Source of the DNA: RGIG426 sp045598065
GTDB lineage: Bacteria > Bacillota > Clostridia > Oscillospirales > Acutalibacteraceae
Reading direction: 5' to 3'
Assembly: GCA_045598065.1 (NCBI GenBank)
Contig: JAZLLJ010000062.1
Coordinates: 1 to 18,084 of the forward strand
DNA length: 18,084 nucleotides
Positions 1 to 8,073 of the stretch are shown here, piece after piece. Both the position numbers and the translations under genes were made by a program. Numbering within the stretch: position 1 is the stretch's first letter; every line of letters starts with the position of its first letter. A model generated the notes under the pieces. It searched no databases and was not told the origin of the DNA. It saw nothing but the letters and a program-made list of their open reading frames with translations.

Positions 1-1185
1 GCGGTTTCCGATGTGACACAGTATACCTTCAAAGGTGTGCTGCCGACCACGTTGACCGCGGGCGCGACCTATTCTTATCGTGTGGGCGATGCCGCGACCG
101 GCGTGTACAGCCCGATTTACACCTTCACTGCGAAACCGTCCGGCAATTTTGACAATTTTAGCTTTACCTTTATTAACGATACGCAGTTCTCTGAAGGCGC
201 GACTGCCGGCACGACGTATTTGAAGAATATTCTGTCCGCGGCGCAAACGACCAGCCAAGCGGATTTCGGCACGTTGCCGCAACTCACGTTGCACGGCGGT
301 GACTTCATCAGCACCAACGTCAACACTTATGAATACGGCAACCTGTTCGGTGCGAACGCCGATTTCTTTGCCCGCTATCCGATGTTCGGTACGCTTGGCA
401 ACCACGATGCCGAGAAGAAATACTTCCTCGACAACTGGAACGTGAACAGCGACAAGTCGTACTATTCGTTCAGCTACGGCCCGATGCACGTGGTCGTTCT
501 CGATAACTCGTCCGACGGTCTGAAACGCTTGAACGACACGCAAGTGGACTTCTTGCAAAGTGACTTGGCAGCGAATGCCTCCAAGTATAAATGGAACTTC
601 GTGATGCTCCACCGCCCGATTTACGGTGCCAAGACCTATAACCAAAACGGTTCGGATACTGATTCAACGAAAGGTCCGTATTGGGAGTACGGTCGTCCGT
701 CTCTCCGTTACAGAGTGACCGACCTGCTCAACCAGTATGACGTGGACTACGTGTTCCAGGCGCACTGCCACCAGTATATGCGTTCTTATCCGATTACCGA
801 TTACACGAAGAGTGGTCTTTCGGACGATGCGGCTATCAAGGATTGGGACGATACGGACGATAAGAACTACGTTGAGTTCGATTCCCATCCGACGATGTCG
901 ATGGAGAACGGCACCAACTACTACGTGAATCCGGAAGGCACCATCTACGGTACATTCAGTACCGCCGGCTCCGATCCGGACGAGGTTCTCAGTGGCAGTA
1001 ACAGCCACACGAGCGGTTACACGGAGAACGCGTGGGTTGCGTATGCGGCCAACGGCCAGAAATACTCCTTCACCGCTTGCAACATTAACGGCGACTACTT
1101 CACCATTGACCATTGCTACATGAGCGGCAGTTCTGTGAATCACTACGAGAACGCTCGCGGCTATGGCATCAAGAAAACCAACTGA
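1..1185 (+). CDS. Metallophosphoesterase with N-terminal purple-acid-phosphatase-like domain (5' truncated by window)
   Basis: The frame is open to the first base of the window, so the true start and any signal peptide lie upstream; the GTG at 13 is only the first possible start inside the window. The first 35 or so visible residues (TAGATYSYRVGD, then GVYSPIYTFTA) look like the end of the fibronectin-III-like domain that precedes bacterial purple acid phosphatases. A calcineurin-like phosphoesterase domain follows, with metal-binding motifs in order: NDTQ (nt 175-186), GGDF (295-306), GNHD (397-408), the histidine of LHRPIYG (610-612) and AHCH (760-771). Such enzymes hydrolyse phosphomonoesters or diesters with a dinuclear metal centre and are usually exported; the substrate here cannot be told. 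The C-terminus ends without a visible wall anchor or S-layer domain. The gene is followed directly by a strong terminator, so it ends its transcription unit. Confidence 0.87.
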   Translation, partial: AVSDVTQYTFKGVLPTTLTAGATYSYRVGDAATGVYSPIYTFTAKPSGNFDNFSFTFINDTQFSEGATAGTTYLKNILSAAQTTSQADFGTLPQLTLHGGDFISTNVNTYEYGNLFGANADFFARYPMFGTLGNHDAEKKYFLDNWNVNSDKSYYSFSYGPMHVVVLDNSSDGLKRLNDTQVDFLQSDLAANASKYKWNFVMLHRPIYGAKTYNQNGSDTDSTKGPYWEYGRPSLRYRVTDLLNQYDVDYVFQAHCHQYMRSYPITDYTKSGLSDDAAIKDWDDTDDKNYVEFDSHPTMSMENGTNYYVNPEGTIYGTFSTAGSDPDEVLSGSNSHTSGYTENAWVAYAANGQKYSFTACNINGDYFTIDHCYMSGSSVNHYENARGYGIKKTN

Positions 1186-1205
1186 TTTATAAGTAATAAA
1201 TCGGG

Positions 1206-1240
1206 GAGAGGCTATGCGAAAGCATAGCCTCTCTTTTTTT
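1206..1240 (+). terminator. Intrinsic terminator after the metallophosphoesterase gene
   Basis: A perfect 12-bp stem (1206-1217 paired with 1222-1233) closed by a GAAA tetraloop is followed at once by seven T residues (1234-1240). It begins 20 bases after the stop codon and separates the phosphoesterase gene from the uvrB promoter. Confidence 0.96.
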
Positions 1241-1251
1241 GTATGCGTGTC

Positions 1252-1280
1252 TTGTAATACTAAAATCGTTGTGGTATACT
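1252..1280 (+). promoter_or_regulatory. Sigma-A-type promoter of uvrBA with extended -10
   Basis: The -35 box TTGTAA (1252-1257) and the -10 box TATACT (1275-1280) are 17 bases apart, and TGG precedes the -10 as an extended -10 element. The first gene downstream starts at 1319. No Bacillus-type LexA box (CGAAC-N4-GTTCG) is visible around it. Confidence 0.75.
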
Positions 1281-1318
1281 GTCTATATATGTGATTTTTC
1301 GAGAAAGGGGGATGCGGC

Positions 1319-3280
1319 GTGGACCATTTTGAACTTAAATCGGATTACAAACCGACCGGCGACCAACCGGAAGCTATCGAGCGGCTTGTAAAAGGCATTG
1401 AAAGCGGTATGAAAGAACAAACGCTTTTAGGCGTGACCGGCTCGGGCAAGACGTTCACAATGGCAAACGTGATTGCCAAAGTAAACCGACCGACGCTGAT
1501 TTTGGCGCACAACAAAACTCTCGCCGCCCAACTTTGCTCGGAATTCAAAGAGTTTTTCCCCAACAACGCGGTGGAATACTTTGTTTCCTATTACGACTAC
1601 TATCAGCCCGAGGCGTATGTGCCCTCAACCGATACCTACATCGAAAAAGACTCGGATATCAACGACGAAATTGACAAACTGCGTCACTCGGCGACCTCGG
1701 CGCTGTCCGAACGGCGAGACGTGATTTTGGTGGCGAGCGTGTCGTGTATCTACTCGCTCGGTGATCCGATTGACTACCGCAGTATGGTGATTTCGCTTCG
1801 CCCCGGAATGGAAAAAAGCCGCGATGAACTCATCGAAAAGCTCGTCGGCATCCAGTATGAGCGCAACGACGTGAATTTTACGCGCAACAAATTCCGCGTG
1901 CGCGGCGATATCGTGGATATTTTTCCTGCCTATTCGCAGGATTCCGCCATTCGGGTGGAATTTTTCGGCGACGAGATTGACCGCGTATGTGAACTCAATC
2001 CGTTGACGGGTGAAACCAAAGCCGTGCTTTCGCACGCGGCGATTTATCCGGCTTCTCACTACATTATTCCGCCGGAAAAGATGGAAACCGCCATCGGTCG
2101 CATTGAAAAAGAACTTGATGAGCGCGTAAAATACTTCGAGAGTGAGCATAAACTGCTTGAGGCACAGCGCATTTCCCAGCGCACGCGATACGACATTGAA
2201 ATGCTTCGCGAAATCGGTATGTGCAAGGGCATTGAGAACTATTCGGCGGTACTGTCCGGCCGAAAACCCGGTGATCCGCCGTGTACGCTTTTAGATTACT
2301 TTCCGGACGACTTTCTTTTGTTTGTGGACGAGTCCCACGCTACGTTGCCGCAGGTGCGCGGAATGTATGGCGGTGACAGGGCGCGGAAAGAGTCGCTTGT
2401 GGAATACGGTTTTCGCCTTCCGAGCGCCTACGATAACCGTCCGCTGAATTTTGACGAATTTTACGGCCACGTGGGGCAGGCGGTGTTTGTCAGCGCCACC
2501 CCGGGTGAGTTGGAAAAGCAAAAAAGCGCCCAAATCGTCGAGCAGGTCATCCGCCCGACGGGACTTTTGGACCCCGAAACGTCCGTGCGCCCCGTGGAGG
2601 GACAAATCGACGATTTGCTCGCCGAAATTCGCGAGCGGACCGAGAAAAAAGAGCGCGTGCTTGTGACGACGCTTACAAAGAAAATGGCGGAAGATTTGAC
2701 CGACTTTCTGCGGAACGCCGGCGTGAAAGTGCGCTATATGCACCACGATATCGACACCATCGAGCGGATGGAAATCATCCGCGACTTGCGGCTCGGCGAA
2801 TTTGACGTGTTGGTCGGCATCAACCTCTTGCGCGAGGGCCTCGACTTGCCGGAAGTGTCGCTTGTGGCGATACTGGATGCGGACAAAGAGGGCTTTTTGC
2901 GCTCCGAAACGGCGCTTATCCAAACGATGGGACGTGCCGCTCGCCACGCGCAGGGCAAGGTGATCTTGTATGCCGACGAGGTAACACCGTCGATGGAACG
3001 GGCACTTTCCGAAACGGCTCGTCGCCGCCAAATTCAAGATACGTATAACAAGGCGCATGGCATTGTACCGCAGACGATAGTGAAGGATATTCGTGACGTG
3101 CTGGAAATTAGCGGTAAGGATACGGTACGCAACGAAACCGGCCGCAAACTGTCCCGTGCTGAGCGCGAGGCGGAAATTTTGAAACTGAAGAAAGAGATGA
3201 AGAACGCGGCGCGATTGCTCGAATTCGAACACGCGGCGTGGCTTCGTGACCGCATTAAAGAACTGCAAGGAGGCTCGTGA
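1319..3280 (+). CDS. uvrB: Excinuclease ABC subunit UvrB
   Basis: UvrB receives damaged DNA from UvrA, verifies the lesion with its helicase-like motor and recruits UvrC for incision in nucleotide excision repair. The 653 residues match the family length. Seen in order: Walker A GVTGSGKTFT (residues 38-47), the damage-probing hairpin region around YYDYYQPEAYVP (about 92-103), the DESH Walker B box (about 336-339), SATPG, LLREGLDLPE, the QTMGRAARH helicase motif, and a C-terminal UVR helix pair (about 617-650) that contacts UvrC. The GTG start at 1319 is set by AAAGGGGG at 1304-1311, seven bases upstream. The stop TGA overlaps the ATG of uvrA by one base, so the two subunits are translationally coupled. 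No uvrC lies in the window. Identification is secure. Confidence 0.98.
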   Translation: MDHFELKSDYKPTGDQPEAIERLVKGIESGMKEQTLLGVTGSGKTFTMANVIAKVNRPTLILAHNKTLAAQLCSEFKEFFPNNAVEYFVSYYDYYQPEAYVPSTDTYIEKDSDINDEIDKLRHSATSALSERRDVILVASVSCIYSLGDPIDYRSMVISLRPGMEKSRDELIEKLVGIQYERNDVNFTRNKFRVRGDIVDIFPAYSQDSAIRVEFFGDEIDRVCELNPLTGETKAVLSHAAIYPASHYIIPPEKMETAIGRIEKELDERVKYFESEHKLLEAQRISQRTRYDIEMLREIGMCKGIENYSAVLSGRKPGDPPCTLLDYFPDDFLLFVDESHATLPQVRGMYGGDRARKESLVEYGFRLPSAYDNRPLNFDEFYGHVGQAVFVSATPGELEKQKSAQIVEQVIRPTGLLDPETSVRPVEGQIDDLLAEIRERTEKKERVLVTTLTKKMAEDLTDFLRNAGVKVRYMHHDIDTIERMEIIRDLRLGEFDVLVGINLLREGLDLPEVSLVAILDADKEGFLRSETALIQTMGRAARHAQGKVILYADEVTPSMERALSETARRRQIQDTYNKAHGIVPQTIVKDIRDVLEISGKDTVRNETGRKLSRAEREAEILKLKKEMKNAARLLEFEHAAWLRDRIKELQGGS

Positions 3281-6108
3281 TGGCGGACGAAAAACAACTG
3301 CGTATCCGCGGCGCGCGGGCGCATAACTTGAAAAATATTGACGTGGACATTCCGCGAGACAAGCTTGTGGTGATGACCGGTCTTTCCGGCTCGGGCAAAT
3401 CGTCGTTGGCGTTCGATACCCTCTATGCCGAGGGACAGCGCCGCTATGTGGAGAGTTTGTCTTCCTATGCGCGGCAATTCTTAGGGCAAATGGAAAAGCC
3501 GGACGTGGACGAGATTGAAGGGCTGTCGCCGGCAATTTCCATTGACCAAAAAACCACTTCGAAAAACCCACGCTCCACCGTGGGCACGGTGACGGAGATT
3601 TACGACTATCTTCGCCTTTTGTACGCGCGCATCGGTGTGCCGCATTGCCCGATTTGCGGCAAAGAGATTTCGCAGCAGTCGGTGGATCAAATCGTGGACC
3701 GCGTGTTGGCACTTCCCGAAAAGACGAAAATCCAACTGCTTGCACCGCTGGTGCGCGGTCGCAAAGGACAACACCAAAAAGAGTTTGAACACGCTCGCAA
3801 AGAGGGCTTCGCTCGCGTACGGGTGGACGGCGAAATGCACGATTTGTCTGAGACGTTTGATTTGGACAAAAACAAAAAGCATGAAATTGACGTAGTCGTT
3901 GACCGTCTTGTGGTGGGTGACGGTATTCGCAGTCGCTTGGCGGATTCGGTGGAAACCGCCTGCACGCTTTCCGGTGGTCTTTTGACGGTGGACGTGGTCG
4001 GTGGGGAGGAGATGCTCTTTTCCCAAAACTATGCCTGCCCCGACCACGGCGTCAGCGTAGAAGAACTTGTACCGCGGATGTTTTCGTTTAACAATCCGTT
4101 CGGCGCGTGCCCGACTTGCACCGGCCTCGGCGTGTATATGTCTATTGATCCCGAACGGGTGTTTAAGGATAAATCGCTCTCTATCAACGAGGGCGCGATT
4201 TCGACCAGCGGTTGGAACTATTTAGAGGGCGGCACCATGGTGCAAATGTACTTTGAGGCCGTGGCAAACGAATATGGATTCTCGTTGGATACGCCTGTTT
4301 GCGATATTCCGCAGGAGAAGCTCGATAAACTGCTTTATGGTACCGACGGCAAAAAAATCAAGATGATTCGCCGCCAGGAATACGGCACCGGTGAATATAT
4401 GGCGCCGTTTGAGGGCATTGTCAACAACTTGGAACGCCGCTATAAAGAGACCAAAAGCGACTGGATGCGAGAAGAATTAGAAACCTATATGCAGCAGATG
4501 CCCTGCCCGGATTGCCACGGTGAACGCCTCAAACCCGAAAGTCTTGCCGTTACGATTGGCGGACTTAACATTATGCAGTTCACGCATCTGTCGGTGACGG
4601 AAGCGCTGGATTTTCTCGACAACTTGAAACTCACCGCACGGGAACACCAAATCGGCGACGGCATTTTAAAAGAAGTGCGCGAGCGGCTTGGTTTCCTCAA
4701 AGGCGTGGGGTTGGATTATCTGACGTTGTCTCGCGCATCGGCCACGCTTTCCGGCGGCGAAGCGCAGCGCATCCGTTTGGCAACGCAAATCGGTTCGTAT
4801 CTGATGGGGGTTTTGTATATCCTCGACGAACCGAGTATCGGTCTTCACCAGCGTGACAACGATAAGTTGCTCGCCACTTTGAAACATTTGCGCGACCTCG
4901 GCAACACACTTGTCGTCGTGGAGCACGATGAGGATACCATTCGTGCCGCTGATTACGTGGTGGACATCGGTCCCGGCGCAGGCGTGCACGGCGGTAACGT
5001 CGTGTTCTCTGGAACGCCGCAGGAACTGTGTGCGTGCGACAAGTCGATTACCGGCTTGTATTTGAGCGGCAAGCGGCAAATTTCCGTGCCGCAAACGCGA
5101 CGCAAAGGGACGGGCAAGATGCTCACCGTTCACAAAGCGGAGGAGAACAACCTGAAAGACGTGGACGTGAGTTTCCGCTTGGGAGCGTTCAACTGTGTGA
5201 CCGGCGTGTCCGGCTCGGGCAAATCGTCGCTTGTCAACGAGGTGCTGTATAAAGCGCTCGCAGGGAAACTTAACCGTGCCTTGACACATCCCGGGAAACA
5301 CGAGAAAATCACCGGTGCCGAACAACTCGACAAAGTCATCAACATCGACCAATCGCCGATTGGGCGCACGCCGCGCTCCAACCCTGCAACGTATACCGGC
5401 GTATTCAACGACATTCGCAATCTCTATGCCCAAACGCCGGATGCGCGCGCCAAAGGTTTTAATGCCGGACGGTTCAGTTTCAACGTCAAAGGTGGACGGT
5501 GTGAGGCGTGTACCGGCGACGGTATTCTCAAAATCGAGATGCACTTTTTGCCGGATATTTACGTGCCGTGCGAGGTGTGCAAAGGCAAGCGCTACAATCG
5601 CGAAACGCTCGAAGTGAAATACAAAGGCAAGAGCATTTATGACGTGCTCGAAATGACCGCAGAAGAGGCGGTGCAGTTCTTTGGCGATATTCCGAAAATT
5701 GCCCGAAAACTGAAAACGCTCGTGGACGTCGGCCTCGGTTACGTGAAACTCGGTCAGCCGGCGACCACGTTGTCGGGCGGCGAGGCACAGCGCGTGAAAC
5801 TGGCGACTGAGCTGTCTCGCGTGGCGACCGGCAAAACGATTTATATCCTCGACGAGCCGACTACGGGATTGCACACCGCCGACGTGGCACAACTGTTGAC
5901 GGTGCTGCAAAAGTTGGTGGATGCCGGCAACACGGTGGTGGTTATCGAGCACAACCTTGACGTGGTGAAATCCGCGGACTATCTCATTGACCTCGGTCCC
6001 GAAGGCGGCGACCGCGGTGGCGAAGTGGTTGTGTGCGGTACGCCGGAGCAGGTGGCGAAATGCGACTGCTCGTATACGGGCCAGTATCTCAAAAAAGTTC
6101 TCAAATAG
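3280..6108 (+). CDS. uvrA: Excinuclease ABC subunit UvrA
   Basis: UvrA is the dimeric ABC-type ATPase that finds bulky DNA lesions and loads UvrB. The 942 residues are typical. The first ABC module has Walker A GLSGSGKS (34-41), signature LSGGEAQRIR (about 490) and Walker B LYILDEPS (about 513). The second has Walker A GVSGSGKSS (642-650), signature LSGGEAQRVK (831-840) and IYILDEPTTG (about 854-863). The C-terminal zinc finger has CEAC (741-744) and CEVC (764-767). In the first zinc module the ligands appear to be C253, H256, C277 and C280, so the second position is His instead of the usual Cys. I chose ATG 3280 rather than the adjacent GTG 3277 because AAGGAGG (3267-3273) is then six bases away. 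It overlaps the uvrB stop and ends at a hairpin facing radC. Confidence 0.98.
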   Translation: MADEKQLRIRGARAHNLKNIDVDIPRDKLVVMTGLSGSGKSSLAFDTLYAEGQRRYVESLSSYARQFLGQMEKPDVDEIEGLSPAISIDQKTTSKNPRSTVGTVTEIYDYLRLLYARIGVPHCPICGKEISQQSVDQIVDRVLALPEKTKIQLLAPLVRGRKGQHQKEFEHARKEGFARVRVDGEMHDLSETFDLDKNKKHEIDVVVDRLVVGDGIRSRLADSVETACTLSGGLLTVDVVGGEEMLFSQNYACPDHGVSVEELVPRMFSFNNPFGACPTCTGLGVYMSIDPERVFKDKSLSINEGAISTSGWNYLEGGTMVQMYFEAVANEYGFSLDTPVCDIPQEKLDKLLYGTDGKKIKMIRRQEYGTGEYMAPFEGIVNNLERRYKETKSDWMREELETYMQQMPCPDCHGERLKPESLAVTIGGLNIMQFTHLSVTEALDFLDNLKLTAREHQIGDGILKEVRERLGFLKGVGLDYLTLSRASATLSGGEAQRIRLATQIGSYLMGVLYILDEPSIGLHQRDNDKLLATLKHLRDLGNTLVVVEHDEDTIRAADYVVDIGPGAGVHGGNVVFSGTPQELCACDKSITGLYLSGKRQISVPQTRRKGTGKMLTVHKAEENNLKDVDVSFRLGAFNCVTGVSGSGKSSLVNEVLYKALAGKLNRALTHPGKHEKITGAEQLDKVINIDQSPIGRTPRSNPATYTGVFNDIRNLYAQTPDARAKGFNAGRFSFNVKGGRCEACTGDGILKIEMHFLPDIYVPCEVCKGKRYNRETLEVKYKGKSIYDVLEMTAEEAVQFFGDIPKIARKLKTLVDVGLGYVKLGQPATTLSGGEAQRVKLATELSRVATGKTIYILDEPTTGLHTADVAQLLTVLQKLVDAGNTVVVIEHNLDVVKSADYLIDLGPEGGDRGGEVVVCGTPEQVAKCDCSYTGQYLKKVLK

Positions 6109-6110
6109 AA

Positions 6111-6136
6111 ATCCCCTGCCGCAGTCGGCAGGGGAT
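6111..6136. terminator. Hairpin between convergent uvrA and radC, probable shared terminator
   Basis: A perfect 11-bp GC-rich stem (6111-6121 with 6126-6136) with a CAGT loop lies three bases after the uvrA stop and 12 bases beyond the radC stop. Its position between convergent genes suggests that it serves both. The T tracts are imperfect: TTTTT comes nine bases later (6146-6150) for uvrA, and a TTCTATTT stretch follows on the minus strand for radC. It may act partly as an RNA 3'-end stabiliser. Confidence 0.7.
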
Positions 6137-6148
6137 GCACAAACGTTT

Positions 6149-6850
6149 TTATTCGGTTTCGGTAAAGATGTGGGCAAGTGTGGGTGTTTCTCGCATAGAG
6201 ACGAAGTCGTTGTCCGCGATAACGATGTGGTCTAAAAGACGGATGCTCACCGCATCCAACATTTTGGCAATCGCAATGGTGCTTTCGATATCTGCACGAG
6301 AGGGAAGCGCGTGGCCGGAAGGGTGATTGTGGGCGATGACCGCCGCGGTGGCGTTGTCCGACAGCGCTTGCTGTAATATCAGACGGGTACTGATTTCGGT
6401 GGCGCTGACCGAGCCTTTGGAGATGACGGAACAGTTGAGCACCTCGTGCCGATGGTTTAAGGACATCAGCATAATCACCTCGTTTTGTTCATTCCAAAAA
6501 CGTGGCAGAAAGAACTGCCCGAATTCTTCCGGCGTGGAAAGCTGTATACCTGCAGGATGCTGTTCTTCGCCGCATTTTCGGACAAGATGACCGCAAAGAG
6601 ACAACAGCGATGCCGCTTGATCACCGATGCCGGGAATTTCCTTCAGTTGGGTGGGGCTTGCCTGCAAGACACCGGATACGTTACCGAAGCGATTTAACAA
6701 CGCGTGGGCGATGGGATTCACGTCGCCGCGCGGAATGGCGTAAAACAACAGAAATTCCAAAAGCTGGATATCGTTGAACACGGCCGGTCCATGATCGCAA
6801 AATTGCTTTCGCATCCGATTACGGTGATTCTTGTGCACGTTGTTATCCAT
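6149..6850 (-). CDS. radC: RadC/YsnA-family JAB1/MPN-domain protein
   Basis: RadC proteins are widespread and were named for DNA repair, but that role has been disputed and their activity is unsettled. The 233-residue protein has a helix-hairpin-helix segment IPGIGDQAA (72-80) and a C-terminal JAMM-like motif: H174, H176, the PSG turn and D187 in AHNHPSGHALPSRAD, followed by LLDHIVI. These are the metal-binding residues of MPN+ proteases, though a substrate is unknown. The start is ATG 6850 because AAAGGAGG lies eight bases upstream on the minus strand; a possible start 14 codons earlier would sit in front of this ribosome binding site and inside the promoter. The gene stands alone, convergent with uvrA and divergent from the pseudouridine synthase gene. 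Confidence 0.95.
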   Translation of the reverse strand: MDNNVHKNHRNRMRKQFCDHGPAVFNDIQLLEFLLFYAIPRGDVNPIAHALLNRFGNVSGVLQASPTQLKEIPGIGDQAASLLSLCGHLVRKCGEEQHPAGIQLSTPEEFGQFFLPRFWNEQNEVIMLMSLNHRHEVLNCSVISKGSVSATEISTRLILQQALSDNATAAVIAHNHPSGHALPSRADIESTIAIAKMLDAVSIRLLDHIVIADNDFVSMRETPTLAHIFTETE

Positions 6851-6882
6851 AAAGCAAGCCTCCTTTCGTGAGGTTTTATCCA

Positions 6883-6911
6883 AGTATAGCATACAATGTA
6901 TCTGAAAACAA
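6883..6911 (-). promoter_or_regulatory. Promoter of radC (minus strand)
   Basis: On the minus strand TTGTTT (6906-6911) and TATACT (6883-6888) are separated by exactly 17 bases, with TGC before the -10 (extended -10 pattern). The radC start codon lies 33 bases downstream. The element fills most of the short divergent gap between radC and the pseudouridine synthase gene. Confidence 0.7.
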
Positions 6912-6937
6912 GACTAAAATGAAAAGAGGGAAGCGCC

Positions 6938-7930
6938 TTGAAACTGATTACTGTCGGAAAAAACGATGCCGGACAACGATTGGACAAATTTTTGTGCAAG
7001 ACGTTTCCGAAATTGCCGATGCCGCGGCTATATAAGGCGGTGCGGTGTAAGGATATTAAAGTCAACGGCAAACGCGCCGAAATCTCCACACGACTTTGTG
7101 AAGGGGACGTGGTGCGCGTGTTTGTGCAGGATGAATTTTTGGAGCGGACGGCCACGGAAAAGCAGTGGGCGCACGAATTTATGCAGGCGGGAAAAGAGCT
7201 GCAAATCGTCTATGAAGATGAGAATATGATGCTCCTAAATAAACCGGCAGGACTGCTCGTTCACCCCGACAAAAATGAATACGGCGATACGCTTATTGCC
7301 CGTGTGCAACGCTATCTCTTTGAAAAAGGGGAGTTCCAACCGGACGACGAGCAATCATTTACGCCGGCGCTCGTCAATCGTATTGACCGCAATACGGCAG
7401 GCATCGTCATTGCCGCAAAAACAGCGGCGGCACTGCGCATTTTGAACGAAAAGTTAAAAAATCGCGAAATCGAGAAATACTATCAGTGTTTGGTGTTCGG
7501 AAAAATGCCGAAAAAAGCGGACACGCTCACCGGTTATCTTGAAAAAAACAGCGACCAAAACCGTGTGTATATCACCGACAAAAAAACGCCGGATGCGCGC
7601 ACCATTGTTACCGCGTATAAGGTGCTTGCCGAGCAAAACGGCATTTCGCTCCTCGAAGTGCATCTACTCACCGGCCGCACCCACCAAATTCGCGCCCATT
7701 TTGCTTCGCTCGGCCATCCGCTTTTGGGAGATGGAAAATACGGCAAAAACGAGCAAAATAAGAAGGTGGGAATGACGAAACAGGCGCTGTGCGCTTGCCG
7801 CTTAAAATTTGATTTTAAGACGGATGCAGGCGAACTTTCCTACCTGAACGGACGCGAATTTGCCTTAGAAGAAGTACCATTTGCCGCTGATTTTTTTGCA
7901 GGGAACATCTCGGCACAAAGCAGAAAATGA
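6938..7930 (+). CDS. RluA-family pseudouridine synthase with S4 domain (RluC/RluD-like)
   Basis: The enzyme isomerises uridine to pseudouridine in RNA, most likely 23S rRNA, in the cytoplasm. Residues 1-65 form an S4 RNA-binding domain (AGQRLDKFLCKTFPKLP, then KVNGKRAEIS). The catalytic domain has NKPAGLLVHP (101-110), the catalytic aspartate D150 within NRIDRNTAGIVI, and GRTHQIRAHFASLGHPLLGD (246-265). At 330 residues the protein is a full-length member. The start is TTG 6938, preceded by AGAGGGA (6925-6931); no in-frame ATG fits the S4 domain better. Paralogues are common in Clostridia, so the modified position and an rlu letter cannot be assigned from sequence alone. A plus-strand -10-like TACAAT lies at 6892-6897, but without a recognisable -35. 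Confidence 0.93.
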   Translation: MKLITVGKNDAGQRLDKFLCKTFPKLPMPRLYKAVRCKDIKVNGKRAEISTRLCEGDVVRVFVQDEFLERTATEKQWAHEFMQAGKELQIVYEDENMMLLNKPAGLLVHPDKNEYGDTLIARVQRYLFEKGEFQPDDEQSFTPALVNRIDRNTAGIVIAAKTAAALRILNEKLKNREIEKYYQCLVFGKMPKKADTLTGYLEKNSDQNRVYITDKKTPDARTIVTAYKVLAEQNGISLLEVHLLTGRTHQIRAHFASLGHPLLGDGKYGKNEQNKKVGMTKQALCACRLKFDFKTDAGELSYLNGREFALEEVPFAADFFAGNISAQSRK

Positions 7931-7951
7931 GACGAAACCGATAATTTTGGC

Positions 7952-8040
7952 AAAAAATGGGCAAAATAGGCAAAAAAAGCACGCAAAACCCTCTTTTTTT
8001 TGAGAAAAATTGCAAAAAAGCCTTGCAAAATCAAGGAAAA
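7952..8040. other. Phased A/T tracts: predicted intrinsically curved DNA upstream of mazG
   Basis: The gap between the pseudouridine synthase gene and mazG holds nine runs of four to eight A or T: 7952-7957, 7963-7966, 7972-7978, 7985-7988, 7994-8001 (T), 8005-8009, 8014-8019, 8027-8030 and 8037-8040. Their centres are 9.5 to 12 bases apart and average 10.5, one helical turn, which is the arrangement known to bend DNA. The first three are part of a GGCAAAA direct repeat (7949, 7960, 7969). The last ones overlap the mazG promoter. No clear terminator for the upstream gene is visible in this gap. Confidence 0.7.
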
Positions 8041-8051
8041 TAGTGTAAAAT
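8023..8051 (+). promoter_or_regulatory. Promoter of mazG
   Basis: TTGCAA (8023-8028) and TAAAAT (8046-8051) are exactly 17 bases apart, 22 bases before the mazG start codon. The upstream A-tracts may act as an UP element or through curvature. Confidence 0.7.
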
Positions 8052-8073
8052 GTATTAGAAATGAGGCGCTTGT

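Noticed and set aside
1241..1318. LexA/SOS box upstream of uvrBA
   Set aside because: I looked for CGAAC-N4-GTTCG-like or CTGT-N8-ACAG sites and found none; SOS control is possible but not supported by the sequence here.
2291..3745. Long open frame (484 codons) on the minus strand across uvrB/uvrA
   Set aside because: It is antisense to two unmistakable genes, has no ribosome binding site or recognisable domain, and is explained by codon bias of the real genes.
4666..6177. Minus-strand open frame (503 codons) opposite uvrA
   Set aside because: It is antisense to conserved ABC ATPase motifs, runs through the terminator hairpin and overlaps radC; no family resemblance.
6892..6897. TACAAT as a -10 for the pseudouridine synthase gene
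   Set aside because: No acceptable -35 lies 16-18 bases upstream and no TGN precedes it; it also overlaps the radC promoter, so it was not listed as a promoter.
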